Assembly (NCBI GenBank): GCA_965228005.1
Contig: CBDDGV010000004.1
Coordinates: forward strand, 186,001 to 250,000
Source of the DNA: JBCCXZ01 sp965228005
GTDB lineage: Bacteria; Planctomycetota; Planctomycetia; Pirellulales; Lacipirellulaceae
Length of the DNA: 64,000 nt
Reading direction: 5' to 3'
Below the pieces are notes generated by a model, which saw nothing but the letters and a program-made list of their open reading frames with translations, did no database searches and was not told the origin of the DNA. Positions 21,873 through 33,438 of the stretch are shown here, piece by piece; position 1 is the first letter of the stretch; every line of letters begins with the position of its first letter. The position numbers and the translations under genes were made by a program.

Positions 21873-22796
21873 TCAGTAGTCGCTCGACCCATAGAACACC
21901 GCCGCCTCCAGCCCGGTCCGCTCCCGCACCTTCGCCGCGATCGCGTCCACTTCTTCGTCCGCCAGCGGCGAGACAATCGCTTCCGCTGGCCGCCGCGCCA
22001 CCGTGTAGACCTGCACCAGCTTGAGCGCCCCCCCCGCGGAGAGCACCTCGTTCAGCCGGTCGCAGAACGCCTTGATTTCGGCAGCGCTCGGCCCCTCGCC
22101 CGCCACGCGCATGAAGAGCGCCTGGATCACCAGCGGCCGCACCCGCGCCGCCGCCGCGATGTTGTCGAGCACCTGCCGAAACGGGATCGGCGTCCGCTCG
22201 ATGAGGCGGTAATACTCCTCGGTGCCCGCGTCGAGCTTGGCCCACACCTCGCCCTGGTTCGCGTCCATCAACTCCAGCCCCCGCACCACGTGCGGCCGGT
22301 GGAACATGCTCGCGTTGGTGATCAGCACCATCTTCACGTCGTCGAGCCCCAGCGACCGCTTCACCCCGGCGCAACGCTCGATGATCTCGTCGAAGTTCCG
22401 GTACGTGGTCGGTTCGCCGTCGCCGCTGAAGGCGATGTCGTTCAGCCGCCGCAGGGGCTCGGGCGTGTCGGCGAACTTCGCCGTGCCGTAGACCTCGCCG
22501 CTGGCCACCAGCCGCAGCACGCCCTCCAGTTCGGCCAGCAGCCCGTCCATCTCCACGAACCGCGTCTCGCTCTGCGTGGTGCGGTCGACCTGGCAGTAGA
22601 TGCAGTCGAAGTTGCAGACCTTGTCCGGGTTGAGGTTCACCCCCACCGACACCCCGCCCGACCGCCGGCTCAACACCGGGTAGACAAAGCGGTTCGCTTC
22701 GAACGACCGCTCGTGCAGCGTGTGGAGCTTGTGGGTGGACAATGGAGTGGGAGTGGGAGAGTGGAGTGGGAGACCGTGGGACGACGCGTGTGCCAC
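21873..22796 (-). CDS. Radical SAM protein
   Basis: 307 aa. The CNFDCIYCQVD motif near residue 62 supplies the three Cys that bind the 4Fe-4S cluster used for S-adenosylmethionine cleavage. Other radical-SAM landmarks are the FSGDGEPT strand and LITNAS. The sequence resembles the COG0731-type Fe-S oxidoreductases; the substrate is unknown. The first about 18 residues (MAHASSHGLPLHSP) are encoded by a GGGAGTGGAGTGGGAG-type repeat (22743-22779), so the true start may be the TTG before STHKLHTLHERS. Confidence 0.85.
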   Translation of the reverse strand: MAHASSHGLPLHSPTPTPLSTHKLHTLHERSFEANRFVYPVLSRRSGGVSVGVNLNPDKVCNFDCIYCQVDRTTQSETRFVEMDGLLAELEGVLRLVASGEVYGTAKFADTPEPLRRLNDIAFSGDGEPTTYRNFDEIIERCAGVKRSLGLDDVKMVLITNASMFHRPHVVRGLELMDANQGEVWAKLDAGTEEYYRLIERTPIPFRQVLDNIAAAARVRPLVIQALFMRVAGEGPSAAEIKAFCDRLNEVLSAGGALKLVQVYTVARRPAEAIVSPLADEEVDAIAAKVRERTGLEAAVFYGSSDY

Positions 22797-22845
22797 TGGC
22801 TGCTCGTCAGCCAGTGCCTACCTATAGTACCGCAGCCCCAACCCG

Positions 22846-22917
22846 GGTGGCACTGGCGTCTCGCCGCCAGTGCGGAACTACCATCGGAAACAACACTGGC
22901 AAGATGCCAGTGCCACC
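22846..22917. repeat. GGTGGCACTGGC hairpin repeat, copy 2
   Basis: Same structure as 16378-16444: GGTGGCACTGGCGTCTCGCC at the left and CACTGGCAAGATGCCAGTGC plus CACC at the right, with a different central spacer. It lies between the ABC exporter 3' end and the radical SAM gene start. Confidence 0.7.
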
Positions 22918-22932
22918 CAAGCAAACCACTAT

Positions 22933-24930
22933 TTAAGCGCTCTGCCGGTAATCCAGATGCGCCAGCTTGCGGAAGAGTTCGCACCGCCCGGCCAGTTCGT
23001 CGAACGTCCCCTGGTCGACGATCTGCCCTTGGTCCATCACCACGATCCGGTTCGCCAGGCTCAGCGTGCTCGGCCGGTGCGTCACCATGAACGTGGTCCG
23101 GTCGCGGACGAACCCTTCGAGCACCTCGTGGATCAGCCGCTCGCTCTCCACGTCGATCTGGCTGGTCGCCTCGTCGAGGATCAGCACCTCGGGGTCGCGG
23201 AGGATGGCCCGCGCCAACGCCAGCCGCTGACGCTGCCCGCCCGAGAGCCGCCCGCCCCGGGCGCCGCAGTTCGTCTCGTAGCCGTCGGCCAGCTTCTCGG
23301 TGATGAACCCGTGGGCGTGCGCCCGCTTGGCCGCCTCAATCACCTCCGCGTCGGTCGCCCCCGGCGAGCCGTAGCGGATGTTGTTCGCCACCGTGTCGTC
23401 CAGCAGCACCGTCTCCTGGGTGACCAGCCCGATGCGGTCGCGCAGCGCTCGCACGCGCACGTTCTGGATGTCGGCGCCGTCGATCGCCACCGCCCCCTCC
23501 ACCGGGTCGAAGAACCGCGGCAGCAGGTTGATCAGCGTGCTCTTGCCGCAGCCGTTCGGCCCGACGATCGCCACCGTCTCGCCCCGCGTCACCTGCAGGT
23601 CGATCCCCCGCAGGATGGGCTCCTCAGACGAGTAGTGGAACCGCACGCCGCGGAAGTCGATCCGCCCGATCCGCTCCGGCAGCGGCGCCGGCACGGGCGG
23701 GTCGGTCACCGCCGGCTCCCGGTCCAGCAGCTTGTACACGCGGTCGCTCGAGGCCGACGCCCGTTGGAGCGCGTTGAACACGTCCGACAGCCGCCGGATG
23801 GGGTCGCTCGCGCCCGCGAGGAACCCGTAGAACATCATCAGCATGCCGTGGGTGAGCGGCTCGTCGCTGATGCGGATGCCCAGCACGTGCGTCTGCTCGT
23901 TGAGCACCAAGAACCCGCCGGCGAGCATCACCGCCAGCATGATGCCCATGCCGATCGCCTCGGTCACCGGGCTGCTCAGCGACTGGTACAGCTCGATCCG
24001 CATCGAGTTGTGGTAGAACCGCCGCGAGGCCCGGTGGAACCGGCTCCGCTCGTGCGATTCCATCGTGAAGGCCTTGATCACCTTCACCGAGTTGAGCGTC
24101 TCCTCCAGCCGCTCGAACACGACCGTCAGCCCTTCCAACGCCCGGCGGTTGGTCCGCTTGAGCGACTTGGCCAGCCAGTACACCGCGTACCCGCCCACCG
24201 GGGCCGCCAGCAGCGTGAGCAGCAACAGCTGCCAGCTCACCCAGGCCGCGCCGATCAGGCAGGCAATGGCTTTAAGCGGCTCGCGCACCGCCATGCCGAT
24301 CAAGATCTGTACGCCGACCGCCACGCCGGACAGGTCGGTGGCGAAGTGGTTCATCAGGTCGCCGTGGGTCGTCTGACGCAGCGTGCCGAGGTCCAGCCGC
24401 AGTGTCCGCCGGTAGAACTGCCGCCGCAGCTCCAGCCCGGTCAGGTGCGCCACCCGCGCGGCGAAATACGTCCCCAGCACGCGGAACACGCCCTTCACGA
24501 CGGTCCCCAGGAAGAGCACTGCGCAGATGAACGCCAGCGTGCCGAACGCCGTCGCCGGCAGCCGCTCCCGCGCCCACGGCACGACCCGGCTCAGCATGTC
24601 TTGTCGCAACAACAGCGCCCCCCGCCACTGCTCCAGCGAGTGCGCCCGCGAAAGCGACTCGCGGCGCGCCTCTTCGGGCAGCGTCTCCGCCCGGGCCCGC
24701 ATCTGGTCGATCTCGGCGGTCAGCTCCTCGATCCGCACCCCGTCGGCCGCCGAGCGCTCCGCCAGCCAATCTGGGATCGAGTGCCCGTGCATCACCCCGT
24801 CTACCAGCGGCAGCACCGCGGTGATGTTGCCGGCCCAGAACACCGCCACCACCAACGAGCACAGCACCGACGCGACCACCGAGAAACGGTGGCCTAACGC
24901 GATCCGTATCACGCGGGCGAAGTTGGTCAT
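22933..24930 (-). CDS. ABC transporter, fused permease and ATPase (MsbA-like exporter)
   Basis: 665 aa from ATG 24930 (MTNFARVIRIALGHRF). The open frame continues upstream to 25371 but that part is not transporter-like. The membrane domain has about six helices; a charged helical insertion of roughly 70 residues (EELTAEIDQMRARAETLPEE) lies between the first two. The ATPase domain has Walker A VGPNGCGKST, Q-loop VTQETVLLDD, signature RLSGGQRQRL, Walker B VLILDEAT and H-loop VTHRPST. It should act as a homodimeric exporter of lipids or other hydrophobic compounds in the inner membrane. Confidence 0.92.
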   Translation of the reverse strand: MTNFARVIRIALGHRFSVVASVLCSLVVAVFWAGNITAVLPLVDGVMHGHSIPDWLAERSAADGVRIEELTAEIDQMRARAETLPEEARRESLSRAHSLEQWRGALLLRQDMLSRVVPWARERLPATAFGTLAFICAVLFLGTVVKGVFRVLGTYFAARVAHLTGLELRRQFYRRTLRLDLGTLRQTTHGDLMNHFATDLSGVAVGVQILIGMAVREPLKAIACLIGAAWVSWQLLLLTLLAAPVGGYAVYWLAKSLKRTNRRALEGLTVVFERLEETLNSVKVIKAFTMESHERSRFHRASRRFYHNSMRIELYQSLSSPVTEAIGMGIMLAVMLAGGFLVLNEQTHVLGIRISDEPLTHGMLMMFYGFLAGASDPIRRLSDVFNALQRASASSDRVYKLLDREPAVTDPPVPAPLPERIGRIDFRGVRFHYSSEEPILRGIDLQVTRGETVAIVGPNGCGKSTLINLLPRFFDPVEGAVAIDGADIQNVRVRALRDRIGLVTQETVLLDDTVANNIRYGSPGATDAEVIEAAKRAHAHGFITEKLADGYETNCGARGGRLSGGQRQRLALARAILRDPEVLILDEATSQIDVESERLIHEVLEGFVRDRTTFMVTHRPSTLSLANRIVVMDQGQIVDQGTFDELAGRCELFRKLAHLDYRQSA

Positions 24931-25240
24931 ACTCGAAGAATCGCCGCGCTCGGGGGTTTTCGATGCGGGGGGAAGCGACGGGCCGGGGGTGACAGCGGTG
25001 CATGCACCCCGCACGCGCTGCGCGGCCCGGGTGCAAGCGGGGCGGTTTGTAGCAAACGCCCCGCCGGCCACCAATGGCAGAGAGCCCCTTTTGCTGAACT
25101 CTGCCGTATGTGCCGCCGATACTGGTTGTACCGGTAGAGCCGCCGCACGCGCTGCGCGTGCCCCGTACGGCTTCCGCACCCGGCCCGGCCGCCCCACGGC
25201 GGACGCGAAGCCGACACCAAAATTTCCTGGGGGGGAAACC
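24931..25240. other. Divergent promoter region
   Basis: 310 bp between the exporter gene and the Cys-rich lipoprotein gene. It contains two direct copies of CGCACGCGCTGCGCG (near 25011 and 25145). It must hold both promoters; no recognisable -35/-10 pair stands out. Confidence 0.4.
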
Positions 25241-25690
25241 ATGCTCCGGCTATCGATCGCGCTCGCCATCGCGGGCCTTGCTACCACAGGCTGCGCGACC
25301 AGCCCGTTCACCAAGAAAGACAACGCCCAGCCCGCCGTCCAGCAGGCGGCCGCCGGCAACATCCAGCTCACCGGCTACTGCGACTGCGACGACGCGTGTT
25401 GTGAGGAAGGATATTGCGACTGCCCCGACGGCTGCGAGTGCGGCGACGGCTCCTGCGGCTGCGGCAACGGAAACGGCAATGGGTGCAACAGCGACTGCGG
25501 CGGACGCGGCTGCGGCAAGTGCGGACGCTGCGGGCTGCTCGCCCGGCTCCGAGGCCACAAGCAGACGTACCCCGAGCAGTACAGCTTCCAGCCCGGCCCG
25601 CCCACCGGTCAGGTCGCTTACCCCTACTACACCACCCGGGGCCCCCGCGACTTCCTGATCGACAACCCGCCCACGATCGGCCCCCGCTAG
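25241..25690 (+). CDS. Cysteine-rich lipoprotein
   Basis: 149 aa from ATG 25241, 9 nt after a GGGGGG tract. Signal peptide with lipobox (LATTGCATSPF); mature Cys near residue 18. About 15 further Cys are packed into a Gly/Asp-rich segment (CDCDDACC, CPDGCECGDGSCGCG, CGKCGRCG), as in metallothionein-like proteins. The C-terminal YYTTRGPRDFLIDNPPTIGP resembles a motif I associate with planctomycete lipoproteins. Metal binding is inferred. A strong terminator follows at 25759-25807, so the gene is probably monocistronic. Confidence 0.72.
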   Translation: MLRLSIALAIAGLATTGCATSPFTKKDNAQPAVQQAAAGNIQLTGYCDCDDACCEEGYCDCPDGCECGDGSCGCGNGNGNGCNSDCGGRGCGKCGRCGLLARLRGHKQTYPEQYSFQPGPPTGQVAYPYYTTRGPRDFLIDNPPTIGPR

Positions 25691-25758
25691 AGAGGCGGAG
25701 GACTACGCGGGTTAATAGAAAAGACACACCGCCTTAGCGTGCACGGACGCACGCTCTC

Positions 25759-25807
25759 AGCCGGCCGACTGGTGCAAGGAAGCACCCCAGTCGGCCGGCT
25801 TTTTTTG
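25759..25807 (+). terminator. Rho-independent terminator
   Basis: Long GC stem AGCCGGCCGACTGG...CCAGTCGGCCGGCT followed by seven T residues, downstream of the Cys-rich lipoprotein gene. Confidence 0.9.
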
Positions 25808-25847
25808 TGCGTTCATCAACGACGGGAGCCAAACCGCAGACGCCGTT

Positions 25848-26199
25848 ACAACCACCGGCCGAACACGGCGTCGACGAGGTCCTCCTCGTCTTCTTCTGCG
25901 CCGTAACTCAGCGCGTTCGCCAGTCCGTCGCCACCCGCGAGCGCCGTCGCCGTCCGCATCAAAGCCCGCCCGCGGCCGGAGATCGGCGCCCTCAATTCTC
26001 GATAGGCCCGCTGGGTGCTTCCGCACGCGCTGCAATGTGCCGTTTCCCGGCACGCATTAAACACATCCACAATTGTTTTAATTCAATCCGGCCGGCTTTT
26101 GCTCCTCGGTGGCCACTCTGCGCGTTAGCATACGCGTAGCCCGACCGCACCTCGCGGTACACACTGTCGTGGCTCGAACAGAACAGAAAGAGAAGAACC
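25848..26199 (+). promoter_or_regulatory. Conserved leader of the left PEP-CTERM module
   Basis: This stretch upstream of the PEP-CTERM gene at 26200 is repeated, inverted, at 40712-40986 upstream of another PEP-CTERM gene. Conserved blocks include GGCACGCATTAAACACA, TTAATTCAATCCGG, ACTCTGCGCGTTAGCAT and, next to the start codon, TCGAACAGA...GAA(G)AACCATG. The left copy has about 77 bp more near its distal end. The AT-rich block around 26057-26090 is the best promoter candidate. Frames within it show no coding conservation I can trust. Confidence 0.6.
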
Positions 26200-26901
26200 A
26201 TGGCACTCCTCAGCAGAAAGCGACCCGGCCTGCCAACCGCCATTGTCTTTGCGGCGGTGTTGTTCGTCACGCCCGCTGCGCAAGCGGCCACCATCTACGA
26301 GAGCGGTATTCTCGGGCAGACGGGAATCACAGAAAGCCAACTCAACAGCGGCGAGGTAGCCGGTACGAATGTAAACGAGTTTATCTTTGTCGGAGTCAGG
26401 TTCGAACTAGTAGAGCAGTTCCTAACGACTGCAATAGGCGGCCACTTTGCGTCTTCGCCAGGAGGTGGCTCCTACTTCGGTGCCATAGTTGCCCTTGATG
26501 GCCCAGAGGACCTTCCGGACTCTTCCAACTTATCAACTCCGGACGTTATCGGAACCACGACAATGCTCTTTCCTCACCCCTCAGCAGATGTGATGAGCAG
26601 CCTCAGCATCCGCCTCGAACCCGGCTGGTATGCTCTTGTTTTCGGAAGTGGTTTGTTTGGCGCTCAAGGTGCGGGAGCGAGCGTTCGCAACAATGCCGAC
26701 ATCGGTTCACCTGACTACATTGGGAGAGGCACAGCTGGCATCTGGGACGCTGTGCCTATTCTTGCAGCCTCCGGACAGAGATTTGTCGTCGAGGGGTTCG
26801 TGATCCCGGAGCCAAATACGCTCTCGCTTGCTTCGCTATTAATCTTCGCTGGAAGTGCGTGTCAGCGTTGTAGACGGAATGTCGGTACGACAGTGTCGTA
26901 G
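26200..26901 (+). CDS. PEP-CTERM protein of the left module
   Basis: 233 aa, exported. Signal peptide ending ATPAAQA-type (VTPAAQAATIYESG), a beta-rich extracellular domain and the sorting signal VIPEPNTLSLASLLIFAG with a basic end. It is homologous over its whole length to the first about 220 residues of the protein encoded at 35969-39637 (shared TPAAQAATI.ESG.LG, FVGVRFEL/FNGVRFEL, IGGHF, LSTPDVIG/LSTPDVLG, GWYALVFGSGLF). It was probably co-transcribed with the giant gene 97 bp downstream. The function of the domain is unknown. Confidence 0.85.
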   Translation: MALLSRKRPGLPTAIVFAAVLFVTPAAQAATIYESGILGQTGITESQLNSGEVAGTNVNEFIFVGVRFELVEQFLTTAIGGHFASSPGGGSYFGAIVALDGPEDLPDSSNLSTPDVIGTTTMLFPHPSADVMSSLSIRLEPGWYALVFGSGLFGAQGAGASVRNNADIGSPDYIGRGTAGIWDAVPILAASGQRFVVEGFVIPEPNTLSLASLLIFAGSACQRCRRNVGTTVS

Positions 26902-26998
26902 TAGTCGTTACGCCACGCTAGTAACTCGGCCATACGACAGCTTACTCCGGGAGACCACAGCAGAATTTGGACGTTTCTCGCATGGAGGAGAACAATAG

Positions 26999-29900
26999 AT
27001 GCGTGTCAATACACAAACTCGCCGAAGCTTGCGCCTTGAGACCTTGGAGCCTCGCCGCATGCTCGCCATGTTCTTAGTCGATACGGACATAGATGAATTG
27101 GTTACCGGACCAGACGGGACCTTTTCAGGTTCGTTGCGACAGATGATTGAGAACGCAAACCAAAGCAGCACGGAAGACGACACCATCACCTTCGCCGCCG
27201 GTCTCTTCGACGCCGCGGGCAACGCCGCGATCAACCTCACCCAAGCGACCTCCTCCGTCTCCGGCTTGCTCATCACCGACGAGGTCGTCATCGACGCCGG
27301 CGCGGGAAGCAGCCTCACAATCGACGCCTCCGGCCTCACCAACCGCCGGGTCCTAGAGATCGCAGGGACCGCCTCAGGAGGAGTGACCCTCCGCAACCTT
27401 ACGATCACCGGCGGCAACCTCACGACCGTCGATACCTTCGGCGCCGGCATCCGGGCGGATGCGCCCGTTACTCTCGATACGGTGGCTGTCACAGACAACC
27501 ACGCGGCCGGGGGCCTTGGCGGAGGCATGTACGCTTTCGAGGTCGATATCTCGAACTCTTCCTTTACCTTCAACTCCGCGGGCGGAGATAATCCCGGCCC
27601 CGACGAGGTCTCTGTCGCCGGAGGCGGGCTGTACCTGGACATGCTAGCCGGCGAGCAAGCAAGCATCCGAACCTCCACGTTTAGCAACAACACCGCCACG
27701 CCTAACAACCCCATGACCGCGGCCTCAGGCGAGGGCGGAGGGTTGGCGATCTCTGCCCTTGGTGAGGTCCAGGTGCTGGTCGAAGACGTTGTCGTCGAAC
27801 AAAACACAGCCTACGCCGAAGGCGGCGGCATCTGGATCGACGCCGAGGCGGCGCATGGGTCTAACGGTCTCATCGCTATCCGCAACAGTATTATCCGCGA
27901 CAACCAGGCCATCGGGACCGACCCTACTGGAGCCGGGATCAACTCAGGAGATGGAGGAGGAGTCTATGTAACTACTCGAGATTCTTCCGTACTGCTCGAT
28001 GGCCTGTCGGTCACAGGCAACCGTGGCGGGGAGAACGAAGTGGGAGGAGGCGAAGAGTCCTCTCAATCCCAGGGCGGCGGCGTGTTCATTGCCGCCGGCA
28101 GCAGCAGCCCCGGAACGGACGACCTTGTCGAGATTGTTAACTCAACAATCGCCAAAAACACAGCCAACATCGGAGGCGGGATCGCATTCGGAGACGGCAC
28201 GGGCGAAGGCAACAGTATCGCAGCAACGACCATCCGACACAGCACCATAACCGAGAACACGGCCGGCGAATCCGGGTTGAACCCGGGAAGGTCTAACGGA
28301 GGAGGGATATCTCTCGGCTCGTTCCTAGCGGATGTCATTCGAGTTGGCCCAACTGAAGGAAGGGATACCTTCTACGATGGCGGCTTGTTTCTCGACCACA
28401 CCATCGTTGCGGGGAACTTCCACGTAAACAATTTGAACATCGCGTTTGACTACGGGCCAGCATTCGACGCGTTGGCAGTCGCTGCCGCTCAGAGCCCCGA
28501 CATCGGCATGACTCAGGCCTACAGAAACTACGATGTGGCCACGGGGCAGCTCTACGATGGAGAGTTCGGAGCGCCCTACACTACCCTCGGAATCTCCTTC
28601 TCCAATCTCGGGACGTTTGGGTCCTCACTCTTGGCGGATTCGCTGAGTCTCAGCGAACCGGAGCTAACACCCGGTACGCTCACACAGAGGAGCTCCGCGG
28701 AACACGGCATCTACTACGAGCCCGGCGGTGCGTACGTCGACTCCGGCAACCCAGCTTACACACCCAACGATTTGCCCATCTACATCTTGCCAGAAGCCGT
28801 TGCGGCAGTGGGAACCGACGAAGTCCGATTCGACCAACGCAGCACAGGCTTCCAACGCGTCGTAGGCCCGCGGATCGACATTGGTTCAATCGAGAGCGAA
28901 GGCACCGACACCACCGCCCCCCGCGTCACCAACGTCGTCGTCGATGGCGTCCAATCAAGCGGCCTACCCTGGGCCGAATCCGCCCGCGTCGATTTCAGCC
29001 AGCGTGTCGCGGCCAACAATGAGCAGCTCAAGCCCGTCTTCACCCAGGGCGCCAACCGCATCGAAGTCACCTTCGACGAACCCGTTTTGGCCGCCCAAGA
29101 CGACCTCGTCCTCAAGTACAGCTACGTCCTCCAGCCCGGCGACCCGGGGTACACCGAACCAGGAGAGACCGTCACGCTTGAGCTGCTGCCCAACGCTGTC
29201 GACCTCAACGCCGGCCCCAACACGGTTGCTTGGACGTTCGACACGCCGCTGGAAAATAGCAAGTACGCCATCCACCTCGACGCCGATCAGGCCGACGGCG
29301 TGACCGACCTGGCGGGCAACCCCCTCGACGGCGAATGGCACAACGCCGATATGATGACGCCCGATACCTTCAGCGACGACGCCAACGACGGCCGCTGGCA
29401 GACGCAGCAGGCCAACCTGCCGATTGGCGAGTTCGGCATCTACTCCGGCGACGGCAACCCCGGCAGCACCGACACCGACGCGGACTCGGACACCGAGTTC
29501 CGCTTCCACTTCTCGATCCTCGCCGGCGACTACAACGGCGATGGTTCGGTCTCCGTCAGCGACTTCTTCTCGTCTGGGGACGGCGACGGGAACGGCGTCA
29601 ACGGCGATCCAGCCGACCAACAACTAGTCGGTGACTCTGGTGGCGCGGCATTGCCCCTCTCGATCTTTGCTTTCGAGGCTTTCGCGCCCTGGGCCGACTT
29701 CAGCGACGACGATATCATCGACGCGCACGACTTGGCGACTGTGATCGCCAACACCGGTCTCCGCCGGGCCCAACCCGAAGACGGAGACGCTGACGGAAAT
29801 GGACGCGTCGAAGCCAAGGACCTTGAGATCTGGCGCAGTCAGTTCGGCTCACAAGGCTCGCAGTTCTCCGCCGACTTCGACTCCGACTGGGATGTCGACA

Positions 29901-30910
29901 TCGCCGACCTGTTCATCTTCGCACGCAACTTCGGGCTCCGCCCGGCCGACAGGTCCGACGGCGACGCCGATGGCGACCTCGACGTGGATGAGGATGATCG
30001 CCTCGTCGTGGAGAGGCTGTTCGGCGATTTGAGCGTCTGGTACGTAGCATCCGACCAGCAGGCGTTGACGGCCCTCATGGCCGGCATGTCTCCCCAAGTG
30101 ACCAACGTCACCGTGTCCGGCTCAGTCTCCACCCACGCCCCCTTCTCGTTCGACACGGTCGACGGCTCCGGCACGCAGCTCGCCACCGTCCCGGTCGGGG
30201 GCGCCGACACGGTCTCGGTCACCTTCAGTGACGACGTCATGGTCGCCGCCGCCGACCTCTTGATGATCGGCCTGACCACCGCCAACGTCCCCGCCGTCGA
30301 TCAATTCTCCTACGACCCCGTCACCTTCACCGCCACCTGGCAGCTCACCGGCCTCGCGCTCGCGGACCAGTACATCCTCACGGTCTCAGACAACGTGACG
30401 AACGCTGCCGGCTATCGATTGGACGGCGATTGGACCAACCCCGCTTCGTTCGCCACGACCGACCCCTCGGTCAGCAACTTCGACAATGGTTCCGGCGACG
30501 GGCTCCCCGGCGGCAACTTCAACTTCGTCATGACGCTGCTCCCCGGCGACGCCAACCTCGACGGAATCGTCGACATGACAGACTGGGCCATCTTCGAACC
30601 CAATCTTGGCTCCTCGGGCTTGTTCTTCACCGACGGCGACTTCAGCGGCGACGGGCTTGCCACGCTCTTCGACGACGGCTTCACGCTGACCGCAAACATG
30701 GGCATCGACCTCCGAGACGTCACCATTCTGGGCGACCTGGACGGCGACTTCGACGTCGACGAGGACGACATCGAGGCTATCGCCCTCGCCTTCGGCATGG
30801 CGAGCCCCACCCTCGCCGACGGAGACCTGGACGGCGACGGAGACGTCGACATCGACGACTTGGACCTCGCCCTCGCTCAGTTCGGAATCGAGCTCAACCT
30901 CGTGGCGTAG
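26999..30910 (+). CDS. Giant LEPR-motif secreted protein with beta-helix and dockerin-like repeats
   Basis: 1303 aa. GGAGGAG lies 8 nt before the ATG. The N-terminus carries the planctomycete motif LRLETLEPRRMLA. Residues about 30-620 form right-handed beta-helix repeats of the polymorphic outer-membrane/adhesin type (GGGIAFGDG, NSTIAKNTANIGGG). Ig-like segments (near 640-780 and 1040-1170) alternate with dockerin-like calcium-binding pairs (DYNGDGSVSVSDFF, DADGNGRVEAKDLEIWRSQF, DLDGDGDVDIDDLDLALAQF). Probably surface-attached or secreted. A paralogue is the C-terminal part of the protein at 35969-39637. Confidence 0.85.
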   Translation: MRVNTQTRRSLRLETLEPRRMLAMFLVDTDIDELVTGPDGTFSGSLRQMIENANQSSTEDDTITFAAGLFDAAGNAAINLTQATSSVSGLLITDEVVIDAGAGSSLTIDASGLTNRRVLEIAGTASGGVTLRNLTITGGNLTTVDTFGAGIRADAPVTLDTVAVTDNHAAGGLGGGMYAFEVDISNSSFTFNSAGGDNPGPDEVSVAGGGLYLDMLAGEQASIRTSTFSNNTATPNNPMTAASGEGGGLAISALGEVQVLVEDVVVEQNTAYAEGGGIWIDAEAAHGSNGLIAIRNSIIRDNQAIGTDPTGAGINSGDGGGVYVTTRDSSVLLDGLSVTGNRGGENEVGGGEESSQSQGGGVFIAAGSSSPGTDDLVEIVNSTIAKNTANIGGGIAFGDGTGEGNSIAATTIRHSTITENTAGESGLNPGRSNGGGISLGSFLADVIRVGPTEGRDTFYDGGLFLDHTIVAGNFHVNNLNIAFDYGPAFDALAVAAAQSPDIGMTQAYRNYDVATGQLYDGEFGAPYTTLGISFSNLGTFGSSLLADSLSLSEPELTPGTLTQRSSAEHGIYYEPGGAYVDSGNPAYTPNDLPIYILPEAVAAVGTDEVRFDQRSTGFQRVVGPRIDIGSIESEGTDTTAPRVTNVVVDGVQSSGLPWAESARVDFSQRVAANNEQLKPVFTQGANRIEVTFDEPVLAAQDDLVLKYSYVLQPGDPGYTEPGETVTLELLPNAVDLNAGPNTVAWTFDTPLENSKYAIHLDADQADGVTDLAGNPLDGEWHNADMMTPDTFSDDANDGRWQTQQANLPIGEFGIYSGDGNPGSTDTDADSDTEFRFHFSILAGDYNGDGSVSVSDFFSSGDGDGNGVNGDPADQQLVGDSGGAALPLSIFAFEAFAPWADFSDDDIIDAHDLATVIANTGLRRAQPEDGDADGNGRVEAKDLEIWRSQFGSQGSQFSADFDSDWDVDIADLFIFARNFGLRPADRSDGDADGDLDVDEDDRLVVERLFGDLSVWYVASDQQALTALMAGMSPQVTNVTVSGSVSTHAPFSFDTVDGSGTQLATVPVGGADTVSVTFSDDVMVAAADLLMIGLTTANVPAVDQFSYDPVTFTATWQLTGLALADQYILTVSDNVTNAAGYRLDGDWTNPASFATTDPSVSNFDNGSGDGLPGGNFNFVMTLLPGDANLDGIVDMTDWAIFEPNLGSSGLFFTDGDFSGDGLATLFDDGFTLTANMGIDLRDVTILGDLDGDFDVDEDDIEAIALAFGMASPTLADGDLDGDGDVDIDDLDLALAQFGIELNLVA

Positions 30911-30938
30911 CGCCGCCGGCGGCCGACAGCGTTCCAAT

Positions 30939-31234
30939 CATTTTCTTGCTGAAAATGGCCGCGCAATCTGATAGACAGGAGCGTGAGCAGACCCGTGCGC
31001 AGCGAGGCGCGCAGGCAGGCTGTCGCCCGTCCCCTGTCTCCTGTCCCCCGGTCACTGCCCACTCGCTGACGCTCGGGGCTCAGCCCCTTTTAGTCACCGA
31101 AAACTCAACACGAATGAACGCAAACTCGGATTATTAAGACCGCTCCCATGCACGCCCCGCACCGCCATAGACGACTGAGCCGCTCGAACAAGCGGACAAA
31201 ACAGACGACTTTTGGCGTATCGCCGCGTGTACCC
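30939..31234. repeat. Long inverted repeat A
   Basis: 296 bp nearly identical to the reverse complement of 35627-35940. The first about 150 bp differ at one base; I count about six mismatches overall plus one 18-bp indel. It begins with a hairpin CATTTTCTTGCTGAAAATG 28 bp after the stop of the giant gene, includes a GACAGG-type stretch and GGGGCTCAGCCCC, and ends in the 5' part of the DUF255 reading frame. No transposase is encoded. Confidence 0.88.
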
Positions 31235-31309
31235 GATTTCGAGCCTAAACCGCTCGCCGCGACAATACTCCTCGCCGCGCTCACGCTCTCCGCCGCCCAG
31301 GCCGAACCG

Positions 31310-33370
<2,061 letters not shown>

Positions 33371-33384
33371 TCGCGAGCACAAAA

Positions 33385-33420
33385 AAAGCCCGGACGCCTT
33401 CCGGCGCCGGGCTTTTGTTT
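33385..33420. terminator. Bidirectional rho-independent terminator
   Basis: AAAAAAAGCCCGGACGCC-TTCC-GGCGCCGGGCTTTTGTTT lies between the converging DUF255 gene and the acidic repeat protein gene. The stem is flanked by A and T tracts, so it can serve both strands. Confidence 0.88.
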
Positions 33421-33438
33421 ACTGAGCGGTATCAGCGA

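Noticed and set aside
22870..24897. 675-codon plus-strand frame
   Set aside because: Antisense to the ABC exporter gene, low-complexity His/Arg/Val-rich product, no family features.
25846..26070. 74-codon minus-strand frame in the left leader (ends DEEDLVDAVFGRWL)
   Set aside because: The right copy of the leader lacks about 77 bp and breaks this frame, so DNA-level conservation rather than coding explains the similarity.
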